From: CALVGQ01 sp964369385
GTDB taxonomy: Bacteria; Bacillota_I; Bacilli_A; Erysipelotrichales; Erysipelotrichaceae
Direction of reading: 5' to 3'
Length of the DNA: 23,395 nucleotides
NCBI GenBank assembly: GCA_964369385.1
Contig: CAYJEY010000025.1
Location: 1-23,395, forward strand
Shown: one piece after another, positions 8,666 to 15,890 of the stretch
Layout: every line of letters begins with the position of its first letter
Position numbering within the stretch: the stretch's first letter is position 1
Program-made: the position numbers and the translations under genes
Notes under the pieces: model-generated
Seen by the model: only the letters and a program-made list of their open reading frames with translations
Told to the model about the DNA's origin: nothing
Database searches by the model: none

Positions 8666-8698
8666 GAAAAAGATAATAAGCTGTTAGACTTATTATCT
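8666..8698 (-). terminator. Terminator between the IID gene and the regulator
   Basis: A perfect 10-bp stem, AGATAATAAG (8671-8680) with CTTATTATCT (8689-8698), has an 8-nt loop and a U run on the minus strand (8666-8671). It splits the locus after IID. I see no strong promoter between it and the regulator, so the regulator, second IIB and kinase may depend on read-through. Confidence 0.75.
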
Positions 8699-8706
8699 CA
8701 TTCTAA

Positions 8707-9522
8707 TTAGAATAAACCAACTAAAGAACCACAAATTCCAATGGCAATTGTTAATAGAAGGATATGTGTTGATTTAAGACCTTTTTTCAATAGCCATACC
8801 ATACATAATGTATAAATGAATGGAAGTGCTAGCGGAAAAATTTGGTCAATATAAGATTGAAGCAAAAATTCTGTTTCTCCAATAGTGAATGATAAAGCAG
8901 TTGTTAGTTTTACCATTGAGGCACTCATACCTCCGATAACAAGTAACCCAACAATCGAAGCTCCTTTTGATACAGTTTGTAATAATGAAGAGCTTTTCAT
9001 ATTTGATAAAAGATTTGTACCTAACATATATCCATATTTAGTCCCATAATAACGCACAAGCAAATGCGGAATATTAAATACGAGCAAGAATACAATTGGT
9101 GCAAGTGGACTACCTTGTTGTGCAAGAGAAATCCCGATACCTGCTGCAATTACACGGAAAGTTCCCCAGAAAAATGCATCTCCTATACCAGCAAATGGTC
9201 CCATCAATCCCACTTTTACACTATTAATTGAGTTAGGGTCAAATGATTTGTTAGTGCTAGCTTCTTTTTCCATAGCTGCTGCAACACCAGCAATCATTCC
9301 TGAGACATGAGGTGTTGTGTTGTAAATCGCCATATGACGCTCTAATGCTGTTGCTTGTTCTTCTTTTGTCTTATAGAAGCGCTTAATCGCTGGCCACATC
9401 CCTACCGCAAAACCTAATGCTTGTTGACGTTCATAATTGTAACTCGCCTCTAATAAAAATGAATGCCAGAATAATTCATTTACAAGTTTTTTATCTTCTT
9501 GATTCATTACAATTTTACTCAT
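8707..9522 (-). CDS. PTS system mannose-family IID component
   Basis: Membrane component IID of a mannose/fructose/sorbose-type PTS, 271 aa, normal for the family. Typical features are the N-terminal LFWHSFLLEASYNYERQQ region, GFAVGMWPAI, the MGPFAGIGDAFFWGT segment and hydrophobic helices in the C-terminal half. With IIC it forms the sugar channel. The ATG at 9522 follows AGGAGG with 9 nt spacing and overlaps the IIC stop by 8 bp, so the two are translationally coupled in line with a joint complex. An in-frame ATG at 9540 is inside IIC and lacks a ribosome site. Confidence 0.95.
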   Translation of the reverse strand: MSKIVMNQEDKKLVNELFWHSFLLEASYNYERQQALGFAVGMWPAIKRFYKTKEEQATALERHMAIYNTTPHVSGMIAGVAAAMEKEASTNKSFDPNSINSVKVGLMGPFAGIGDAFFWGTFRVIAAGIGISLAQQGSPLAPIVFLLVFNIPHLLVRYYGTKYGYMLGTNLLSNMKSSSLLQTVSKGASIVGLLVIGGMSASMVKLTTALSFTIGETEFLLQSYIDQIFPLALPFIYTLCMVWLLKKGLKSTHILLLTIAIGICGSLVGLF

Positions 9523-10282
9523 CGAATAGTTCCTCCTCATCTTTTACTTGTACTATTTCTTTTCCCTTACTTTCGAAACATACAATGTACGCTATCATTA
9601 CACCTAAGATTGTGATTCCTAAAATTGGAAGTTTCAAATAAGCTACAATCGCAAATCCAAAAATAAAATAAATGATGTTTTTTCCAGATAGCATAGGTTG
9701 AAGTAACAACGCAAACCCAACTGCAGGTAATAATCCAGCCGACACAGATAATCCATCTAAGACAAAGCTAGGAATTGCATTAATAATTCCTTCAACAGCA
9801 CTTGAGCCTAGTGCAATTGCCATAAATGCAACAACGAAGTACATTGCACACTGAAGTACTAAACCACCGATATTTAATGTATGTAATCCCTTAATATTCG
9901 CATCTGATGCAAGCTTCATCGCAAAATCCATAAACCACGATCTTACAATAAACACAATAACTTTTAATGATTGTGCAACAATCGCGATTGGTAGCGCAAG
10001 TGTGAGGGCTATATCTGAACCAGAACCATTCATAATGGCAAACGCTGTTCCTAACCCAGCACCAACTAGTACATCTGGTGGAACGGCTCCACCAATTTGG
10101 ATTGCTCCCATAAACACTAATTCCAATGTTGCACCAATCAATAACCCATTAGTTAAGTCCCCTAACGCTAATCCAACTAGTGGTGATACTACAATTGGCC
10201 GAATAACCATTGGTGTTCCCCCAACTTTTTCAAGGAACCATAAAATCGCTAAAATACTTCCTACTACTATCGCTTCATACAT
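9515..10282 (-). CDS. PTS system mannose-family IIC component
   Basis: Membrane component IIC of a mannose/fructose/sorbose-type PTS, 255 aa. Most of the protein is hydrophobic helices; the family motif around GGAVPPDVLVGAGLGTAFA (about 64-82) is clear, as is LVGLALGDLTNGLLIGATLEL before it. It ends in an acidic tail (DEEELFDE). AAGGAGGGG lies just upstream of the ATG at 10282. It sits 21 bp after IIB and overlaps IID, in the order IIA-IIB-IIC-IID. Sugar specificity cannot be read from the sequence. Confidence 0.95.
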   Translation of the reverse strand: MYEAIVVGSILAILWFLEKVGGTPMVIRPIVVSPLVGLALGDLTNGLLIGATLELVFMGAIQIGGAVPPDVLVGAGLGTAFAIMNGSGSDIALTLALPIAIVAQSLKVIVFIVRSWFMDFAMKLASDANIKGLHTLNIGGLVLQCAMYFVVAFMAIALGSSAVEGIINAIPSFVLDGLSVSAGLLPAVGFALLLQPMLSGKNIIYFIFGFAIVAYLKLPILGITILGVMIAYIVCFESKGKEIVQVKDEEELFDE

Positions 10283-10303
10283 ACTTCTACCCCTCCTTTT
10301 TCT

Positions 10304-10783
10304 TTATAGTTTTTTTCTAAGTATGTTGTATTTTGTCATTGAAGTTTCAGGTACTAACTGAACATCAATTTCATATCCTTGCTTTTCAATTTCATCTAGA
10401 TATTTTAAATCCTCATCATCTACATAAACTTGATTTGAAAAGAGCTTTGCTCCATCCTTACTTTGTATTCCTCCTAAGTTAACGATTGGTTTTTCATGAA
10501 TCAACTGTAATAATTCATACGCACCTTTAGGACTTCCACATACTACGAAGACTTTCATTTGTTTTAGCTTTTCGTTTTTTAGTAGTTCTGCAGCATTACT
10601 AATTTCTCTTACTGCAAGTTTTACACCATCTGGACAACATAACTTAATTGTTGTTTTCCTTAAATCATCATTCGCTGCAGCATCATCTGCTATTACTATA
10701 GCATCATATCCTAGTTTTGCTTTCCAGCTATATGCCACTTGACCATGTAACAAACGATCATCAATTCTTATGCTTAATATCAT
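10304..10783 (-). CDS. PTS system mannose-family IIB component
   Basis: Cytoplasmic phosphotransfer protein IIB, 159 aa. The active-site motif IRIDDRLLHGQV is canonical, with H13 expected to take phosphate from IIA and pass it to the incoming sugar at IIC/IID. VNLGGIQ in the middle is typical. AGGAGG lies 8 nt before the ATG. It follows IIA by 12 bp in the same operon. This is presumably the working IIB of the transporter, in contrast to the divergent copy at 6297-6764. Confidence 0.95.
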   Translation of the reverse strand: MILSIRIDDRLLHGQVAYSWKAKLGYDAIVIADDAAANDDLRKTTIKLCCPDGVKLAVREISNAAELLKNEKLKQMKVFVVCGSPKGAYELLQLIHEKPIVNLGGIQSKDGAKLFSNQVYVDDEDLKYLDEIEKQGYEIDVQLVPETSMTKYNILRKKL

Positions 10784-10795
10784 TATTCTTACCTC

Positions 10796-11197
10796 CTAGA
10801 AATCATCTTTAAACTTTTCAACTAACTTATCATTTACATAAATTACTTGATCTCTTGCTGAAATACAGATTTCTCTTATCCTTTCTTCATTTAGTTCTCC
10901 ATTATTATTTGCCAATATGATTTCTATTGCCATTGCTAAATTTACTCCAGTGACAAGATATACTTTTTTGGATTGCATATAAGAAATGATTTTTTGGTTA
11001 ACGCTCCCACCAAATAAATCACTAAGTACACATACCTCTTCTCTTGTCTGCATGTACTCAGATAAATCTTGATTAAAATCTACATCATCAATATATGCGC
11101 TTAACGCACACACTGAATCGCTTTTTCCAACTATGATTTCAGTTGCACTCAGAATTCCTTTTGCCATTAAACCATGACTTGCAATTAAAATTTCCAT
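10796..11197 (-). CDS. PTS system mannose-family IIA component
   Basis: Cytoplasmic EIIA of the mannose family, 133 aa, a free-standing domain. The phosphorylated histidine is H8 in IASHGLMAKGIL; the DLFGGSVNQ motif (DLFGGSP-type in relatives) and the VTGVNLAMAIEI segment are also visible. It takes phosphate from HPr and gives it to IIB. GGGGAGG precedes the ATG. The gene is second in the operon, 12 bp after the SIS enzyme. Confidence 0.95.
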   Translation of the reverse strand: MEILIASHGLMAKGILSATEIIVGKSDSVCALSAYIDDVDFNQDLSEYMQTREEVCVLSDLFGGSVNQKIISYMQSKKVYLVTGVNLAMAIEIILANNNGELNEERIREICISARDQVIYVNDKLVEKFKDDF

Positions 11198-11209
11198 CCG
11201 TTTCCTCCC

Positions 11210-12244
11210 CTATAAACTCTTATTGATATATTTCTTCACACACCCATTTACTGGTCTTGTTAAATCTCTACCGCGATCTTTTGACATACAGTATGAGATG
11301 ACTTGAAATGTCGTTATCACCTCTAACATTCTAAATGATGTACTCCTATATTCAATAAATAAATCTCGTTCATCAACTTGAATATCACCTACTAATGTGC
11401 AAAAACCAATTTCATTTTTTATAAATGATTTTATACTCTTTGTTTTTTCTTCATCATACAAACGGTCTGCTAATATGAAGAATATTGTTTGATCATCAAA
11501 TGCATTCTGTGGTCCATGAATCAACTCTTCAAGTTCAAAGCTGCGTGTTATCATTGGAATCATCTCCATCAATTTAATGTCTGCCTCATTGGCTGTTTCA
11601 TGAAGATAATGACTGCCCGATAATATGCATTTTGTTCTTTTCATTAGTGAAAACTGATTACTTTTATACCAATCAAGTGCCTTGGTCTTTATACTTTTCA
11701 AATTATTTATTGCGCAACTTAAGTCACTTAATATTTCATTTTCTTTCTCATTTGAAAGATTTGCAATGCCCATCTCAATTAAGCACATTGATAGCACAGA
11801 GGTAGAATATCCAATTGTCCGATATAGAAATTCTTCGTCTTCACAGCCCATTTCTATAGATACATCAGCATGCTTAGAAATAGGAGATTCAAGACTAGCG
11901 GTGATTGCTATATGCGATAAATGTTGCTCTTTTATGACCGTTAAACAATCATAAACAAGCTTTGTAGTTCCTCCTTGGGAAATAAATACATATAATGCGT
12001 CTTGATTGATATATTGGTATGAGTTCAAAAATTCATTAGGATAGAAGGATAAAACCTTAATGCCAATTGACTTTGCGAAATAGCGTGTTACTTTCGCTGC
12101 ATTGAGCGATGTTCCACTCCCAATAACTACAATTTCATTAAATGATTTATTAAACACATTAATTTTTTCTTTAATTGATTTGTAGTTATCTCCTTGTTTT
12201 TGTAATAAACTAGGAATTCTTTCAATGCATTCTATTAATTCCAT
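11210..12244 (-). CDS. SIS-domain sugar-phosphate isomerase/deglycase
   Basis: Protein of 344 aa with two SIS domains, related to the isomerase half of GlmS and to AgaS/FrlB-type enzymes. First SIS: IGSGTSLNAA (41-50) and SQGGTTKLVYD (89-99). Second SIS: CILSGSHYLHETANE (about 207-220), ELEELIHGPQNAF (237-249) with H243 at the place of the GlmS catalytic histidine, and RGRDLTRPVNG near the end. It lacks a glutaminase domain. First in the PTS operon, it probably acts on the 6-phosphorylated import product: an amino-sugar phosphate or a glycated amine such as fructose- or glucose-lysine phosphate. The last is an analogy with gfr/frl-type operons and is not proven. AGGAGG lies 9 nt before the ATG. 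Confidence 0.87.
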   Translation of the reverse strand: MELIECIERIPSLLQKQGDNYKSIKEKINVFNKSFNEIVVIGSGTSLNAAKVTRYFAKSIGIKVLSFYPNEFLNSYQYINQDALYVFISQGGTTKLVYDCLTVIKEQHLSHIAITASLESPISKHADVSIEMGCEDEEFLYRTIGYSTSVLSMCLIEMGIANLSNEKENEILSDLSCAINNLKSIKTKALDWYKSNQFSLMKRTKCILSGSHYLHETANEADIKLMEMIPMITRSFELEELIHGPQNAFDDQTIFFILADRLYDEEKTKSIKSFIKNEIGFCTLVGDIQVDERDLFIEYRSTSFRMLEVITTFQVISYCMSKDRGRDLTRPVNGCVKKYINKSL

Positions 12245-12270
12245 AATTTGTTACCTCCTAACTATAGGAT

Positions 12271-12299
12271 AGTGTATTTTTAAGTATAACTTAACACAA
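12271..12299 (-). promoter_or_regulatory. Possible promoter of the PTS operon
   Basis: On the minus strand TTGTGT (12294-12299) and TACACT (12271-12276) are 17 bp apart. Both match the consensus only moderately, which would fit a promoter needing the PRD activator. The predicted leader is short, ending in AGGAGG before the SIS-enzyme ATG. An alternative -10, TATACT (12285-12290), lacks a good -35. Confidence 0.45.
12280..12294. promoter_or_regulatory. Palindromic candidate operator in the PTS promoter
   Basis: A perfect inverted repeat TTAAGT-ATA-ACTTAA fills most of the spacer between the proposed -35 and -10 boxes of the PTS operon. Its position suits a regulator-binding site. Whether the PRD regulator or another protein binds it cannot be told from the sequence. 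Confidence 0.4.
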
Positions 12300-12323
12300 A
12301 AAATTGCACGAATAATCGTGCAA
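12298..12323 (-). terminator. Terminator of the helicase/Nudix operon
   Basis: On the minus strand an 8-bp perfect stem (TTGCACGA / TCGTGCAA, arms at 12304-12311 and 12316-12323) with a 4-nt loop is followed by six U. It lies about 90 bp after the Nudix stop and directly abuts the proposed -35 of the PTS operon, insulating the two units. Confidence 0.85.
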
Positions 12324-12415
12324 CTATATTGAACTATTAATTTTAATATTACTATTGATGTTTAATCAATTAGACAACTGCTTTCTTTTTAATCTTTCTC
12401 CAATACCCTATACTA

Positions 12416-12826
12416 TTAAAATTGATTATTATGATCTTTAGCTAGATTCTTTTTTAATTCTTCCACTACTTCAATATCAGCTGGTAACCAGTTTAAACTA
12501 TCAAGTTCATTAGGTTTTAGCCATTTAAAATCACTGTGATCAATTAAGGATAGGGTACCACTAACTTGACTACATAGATATGTATGCATCGTTAAGTGGA
12601 AGCTTGGATAAGTGTAACTCGTTGTACAAAGATGTTGATGAATCAAGATTTCAATTCCTAACTCCTCTTTAATCTCTCTGCTTAATGCATCTTCACAGCT
12701 TTCGTTAGCTTCTATTTTTCCTCCAGGAAATTCCCATCCCCCAGCAAATTCTCCGTTGAGTCTCTGTGTTGCTAAAATATATTGATTATCCATCAAGATT
12801 GCTGCTACAACTTCGATTGTCTTCAT
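12416..12826 (-). CDS. MutT-like Nudix hydrolase
   Basis: Nudix (d)NTP pyrophosphohydrolase of 136 aa. The full Nudix box is present: G36, E42, R50-E51, E54-E55 and G57 in GGKIEANES...REIKEELGI. WEFPGGK ahead of it is typical of the 8-oxo-dGTPase MutT subfamily, though sanitation of other damaged or modified nucleotides is equally possible. Its ATG overlaps the TGA of the helicase gene (ATGA), and GGGAGG lies just upstream inside the helicase coding region, so translation is coupled. The tight coupling implies work in the same process as the helicase. Confidence 0.92.
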   Translation of the reverse strand: MKTIEVVAAILMDNQYILATQRLNGEFAGGWEFPGGKIEANESCEDALSREIKEELGIEILIHQHLCTTSYTYPSFHLTMHTYLCSQVSGTLSLIDHSDFKWLKPNELDSLNWLPADIEVVEELKKNLAKDHNNQF

Positions 12827-15720
12827 TCGTCCTCCCTGTTCATAATATAGTCGTATACATCTTCTCTTACCGCTGTATGTAAGGTATACGGTAGCTCAAC
12901 TGCTTTTTTATTTGTGTTGTTCATAATAATTTCATGTGGTGTACCCTCCACATTGATTTTTCCTAAATAGTAGAATTCCTTTGAAACTTTATCATCTTTA
13001 TTTTTTCTCACAAACAAGTGCATTTGCACTTTCAAATTTTCTGCATTAATTGCAATTTGAACATCTTCAGATTGCAGTGTTCTTCCAGATTTAGAGATTG
13101 CAATAAGTTCTCGATTAGATATAAATCGATCTTCATACGCAATCGTTGCAGCTACCCCCTCATGCTTATCGTAGTTAATAAAAACAGGATAAGTTTTAGT
13201 ATGCTTATCATACTTATATCCTCCAATATTTAAGGCTACCTCTCCTTTTTGCCATTCAAGTAAACGACATACATCCTCATAAGTATATTTCTCATATAAT
13301 GTTAATTGTGTATCTAAATAACGTGATGCATATTTCCGCATATATACTTGTGTTGCATACTCCACTAATTCAGTTACCATTAGTTTAAAGTTTTCATCAC
13401 TTAATGATTCCTCAAATACTTTTGAGATTTTCCACTCATTTCCTTCTTCCTCGATCAGTATACTATGCTGAAATGTATGTTTTCCTGTACCCGTCGCAAA
13501 ATTATTTGTCATAATATTCAATACATTTTCTTTTGTAAGATGAGTTATTTCTACTCCATACCGAAGTCTGAGCTCTTCAGTCCAATTATTGTACAAGTTC
13601 TCTGAATTGTTTATCATCAATTCTATTAGTAGTAGTTCATGAATTCGTTTTCCGTTACCTAACTTTGTCGATAAAAAGGTAATGATGTTTTCTTGAATTG
13701 GATTTAATTCAATATCATAATTTTCTTCTACTCGCTTTAACAATTTATAGTATGACCCTAAGTTAGAATTATCAAATACGCGTTGTAAATCTAATTCTCC
13801 AAGATTTAAAAATTCAATCATTTTTGGAATTCTACCGAGTCGATATCTTAATTGAAGATAGCTTTCTTTAATAATTTTTATCGTATTGAAGTTTGCAGTA
13901 TCAATTGATGCATATATTTTCTTTTTGGCAATCTCATCAAAATGTATCGTTGAAGATCCTGGAATAACCCGAGTTCCTTCAGCAACATATTTTCTAATCG
14001 TATCTTTATTGTAGCTGCGATCACCTGAAAGGGCTACTGGAATCATGAAGTTATTCGTGTAATTACCAATGAAGTCAAGAATTGTAACATATTCTTTCCC
14101 TTCTGATTTACGAAGCCCTCTTCCTAGTTGTTGTACAAATATAATTGGAGATTGTGTAGGCCTTAACATAATGACCTGATTAATTTCTGGAATATCAACA
14201 CCTTCATTAAATATATCGATTGTCAAAATATAATCAAGATAATCCTCTCGCTTATCATTTACCAAGCGGTCAATCACATCCTCACGCTCTTCTTGTGAGT
14301 CACTTCCACACAATGCTACTGAACGAATTCCTCGAAGATTTAACTGTCTTGCTAACTCCTTGGCCTCAACATTTGTGCGACAGAACATTAATCCTTTGAC
14401 ACGGTCTCCTGAATAACCGTAATACTCGATCTTTTGAATAAGATGCTCTACCCTTTGATCACTAACCAAGTATGAAAAATCTGTTGTTTCTTTTAATAAT
14501 TCTCCCTCAACTTCAATATCAGTAATACCAAAATATTGAAATGGACATAATAAGTCATTTTCTAATGCTTGTTGCAAACGTATCTCTTGAGCAATCTGAT
14601 GCCCAAAAGCTTCAAATACATCAAAACTATCTGTACGCTCTGGGGAAGCACTCATCCCTAAAAGAAACTTAGGTTTAAAATAATCCATGATTCGCTGATA
14701 ACTCGTTGCCCCTACACGATGCGCTTCATCTATCACAATATATTCAAAATAATCTGGTGCAAACAACTCATGTATTTCTTTCTTTGACATCATTTGCATT
14801 GTTGAAAATAAGAAATCTTGGCTTACTTCTTTGCTGTTTCCTGAAATAAGCCCAAATGTTCTAGATTCATTAAACACCCTTTTAAAAGTTTTCATTGCTT
14901 GCTTAGCGATTTGTTCACGATGCACAATAAACAGCGCACGTTTTGGCAGTGCGTCTTTTAATGCAAATGCTGCGGCAAATGTTTTTCCTGTTCCAGTAGC
15001 AGATACAAGTAATGCTCGATCAGTTACCTCACGTAGTTTGCGCATATTCTCAACGAAACTTTGTTGCATACTATTCGCTGTTACTACTTGTGCAAAAATA
15101 CTTGGTCTTTGAAGTTTTCTTTGTTGCTTCGCTTGATGATACACTTTTTCATATTGTTCAATTACTTCGTCTAATGAAGTAGCTTGATGCCATATTTGAT
15201 CAAATTCACCTAGAATAGTTTGAGAAAACTCTCCTTGGCTTGATGCAATTAATTTTGAGTTCCATTCCTTATTGATTGTGATTGCGCTTAGTGTTAAATT
15301 GGAGCTTCCGACAATGAAGGTATACATATCCCCTTTTCTAAAAATATATCCTTTCGTATGAAATCCAATCCTTGCTACATTGGTTTGATACATTTTAATT
15401 TCTATATTCTCAAATTGTTGAAGCTTCTTTAATGCTTTAGGCTCACTAAAAGTTAAATAATCAGAAGTCAGTATTTTTCCTTTGATTCCTTTTCTTTGAA
15501 GTTGATTTAATGTTTGAAGTAAAGGAGTAATTCCACCCTCAGTAATAAATGCTACACTAATCAAAAATTCTTCACATTGATTCATTTCTTCTTCAATTGT
15601 CGTTAGTACTTTTTTCCCAATCAAATTGTTATTAGATATAAACTGTGGGATGTATGCGGATGCATGCTTCCCTTTTTCAATAAATGCTACTTCAAAACCC
15701 TTCATCATTTGATCACGCAT
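12823..15720 (-). CDS. PLD-nuclease / SF2 helicase / DUF3427-like fusion protein
   Basis: Multidomain protein of 965 aa. A phospholipase-D-like nuclease domain comes first, with one HxK motif (HTKGYIF, about 122-128) and GSSN (about 141-144), so two chains would be needed for a full HKD active site. An SF2 helicase/translocase core follows: Walker A SATGTGKT (about 240-248), DEAH (about 331-334), motif III MSASPERTD, and motif VI QQLGRGLRKSEGK near 528. The rest (about 700-965) fits the uncharacterised DUF3427 region usual in this architecture. It resembles ResIII-type helicases. The ATG at 15720 is chosen because AGAGGT lies 6 nt upstream; ATGs at 15747 and 15780 overlap or precede the promoter. 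It is first in an operon with the Nudix hydrolase. A role in DNA repair or antiphage defence is inference from domain content. Confidence 0.9.
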   Translation of the reverse strand: MRDQMMKGFEVAFIEKGKHASAYIPQFISNNNLIGKKVLTTIEEEMNQCEEFLISVAFITEGGITPLLQTLNQLQRKGIKGKILTSDYLTFSEPKALKKLQQFENIEIKMYQTNVARIGFHTKGYIFRKGDMYTFIVGSSNLTLSAITINKEWNSKLIASSQGEFSQTILGEFDQIWHQATSLDEVIEQYEKVYHQAKQQRKLQRPSIFAQVVTANSMQQSFVENMRKLREVTDRALLVSATGTGKTFAAAFALKDALPKRALFIVHREQIAKQAMKTFKRVFNESRTFGLISGNSKEVSQDFLFSTMQMMSKKEIHELFAPDYFEYIVIDEAHRVGATSYQRIMDYFKPKFLLGMSASPERTDSFDVFEAFGHQIAQEIRLQQALENDLLCPFQYFGITDIEVEGELLKETTDFSYLVSDQRVEHLIQKIEYYGYSGDRVKGLMFCRTNVEAKELARQLNLRGIRSVALCGSDSQEEREDVIDRLVNDKREDYLDYILTIDIFNEGVDIPEINQVIMLRPTQSPIIFVQQLGRGLRKSEGKEYVTILDFIGNYTNNFMIPVALSGDRSYNKDTIRKYVAEGTRVIPGSSTIHFDEIAKKKIYASIDTANFNTIKIIKESYLQLRYRLGRIPKMIEFLNLGELDLQRVFDNSNLGSYYKLLKRVEENYDIELNPIQENIITFLSTKLGNGKRIHELLLIELMINNSENLYNNWTEELRLRYGVEITHLTKENVLNIMTNNFATGTGKHTFQHSILIEEEGNEWKISKVFEESLSDENFKLMVTELVEYATQVYMRKYASRYLDTQLTLYEKYTYEDVCRLLEWQKGEVALNIGGYKYDKHTKTYPVFINYDKHEGVAATIAYEDRFISNRELIAISKSGRTLQSEDVQIAINAENLKVQMHLFVRKNKDDKVSKEFYYLGKINVEGTPHEIIMNNTNKKAVELPYTLHTAVREDVYDYIMNREDE

Positions 15721-15745
15721 AGTTTTACCTCTACTTATTGACTTC

Positions 15746-15774
15746 ATTATAATTAAAATAGATATAAATTTAAA
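15746..15774 (-). promoter_or_regulatory. Promoter of the helicase/Nudix operon
   Basis: TTTAAA (15769-15774) and a perfect TATAAT (15746-15751) on the minus strand are 17 bp apart. Transcription would start near 15739, about 19 nt before the ATG at 15720. This rules out the longer in-frame starts. Confidence 0.7.
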
Positions 15775-15790
15775 GATCATTCTGGATTTA

Positions 15791-15854
15791 CTTGATTTTC
15801 ATTTTACATAACTGAATCTTTCTTGATTTATTGTATTTAATTACTTGAATCAAG
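15791..15854 (+). promoter_or_regulatory. CTTGATT-type repeats upstream of the 7TM cyclase gene
   Basis: CTTGATT occurs at 15791-15797 and 15822-15828, and CTTGAAT at 15844-15850 as part of a perfect palindrome CTTGA-A-TCAAG (15844-15854) touching the -10 box. Spacings of 31 and 22 bp are close to three and two helical turns, so they may be sites for one regulator. AT-rich chance similarity is not excluded. Confidence 0.35.
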
Positions 15855-15860
15855 TATAAT
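15831..15860 (+). promoter_or_regulatory. Promoter of the 7TM-sensor diguanylate cyclase
   Basis: TTGTAT (15831-15836) and a perfect TATAAT (15855-15860) are 18 bp apart. The expected start near 15867 gives a leader of about 24 nt with AAGGAGG before the ATG at 15891. It faces away from the helicase promoter in the same 170-bp gap. Confidence 0.65.
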
Positions 15861-15890
15861 ATAAGCATTAGTATACAAGGAGGGATTTCT

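Noticed and set aside
12298..12323. Possible RNA antiterminator (RAT-like) element controlled by the PRD regulator
   Set aside because: The hairpin precedes the proposed operon promoter and is placed as the terminator of the Nudix gene; the regulator has MtlR/LicR-type HTH domains, not an RNA-binding CAT domain.
12823..15720. Type III restriction enzyme subunit
   Set aside because: The helicase core is ResIII-like, but there is no methyltransferase (mod) gene nearby and the chain has PLD and DUF3427-like regions instead.
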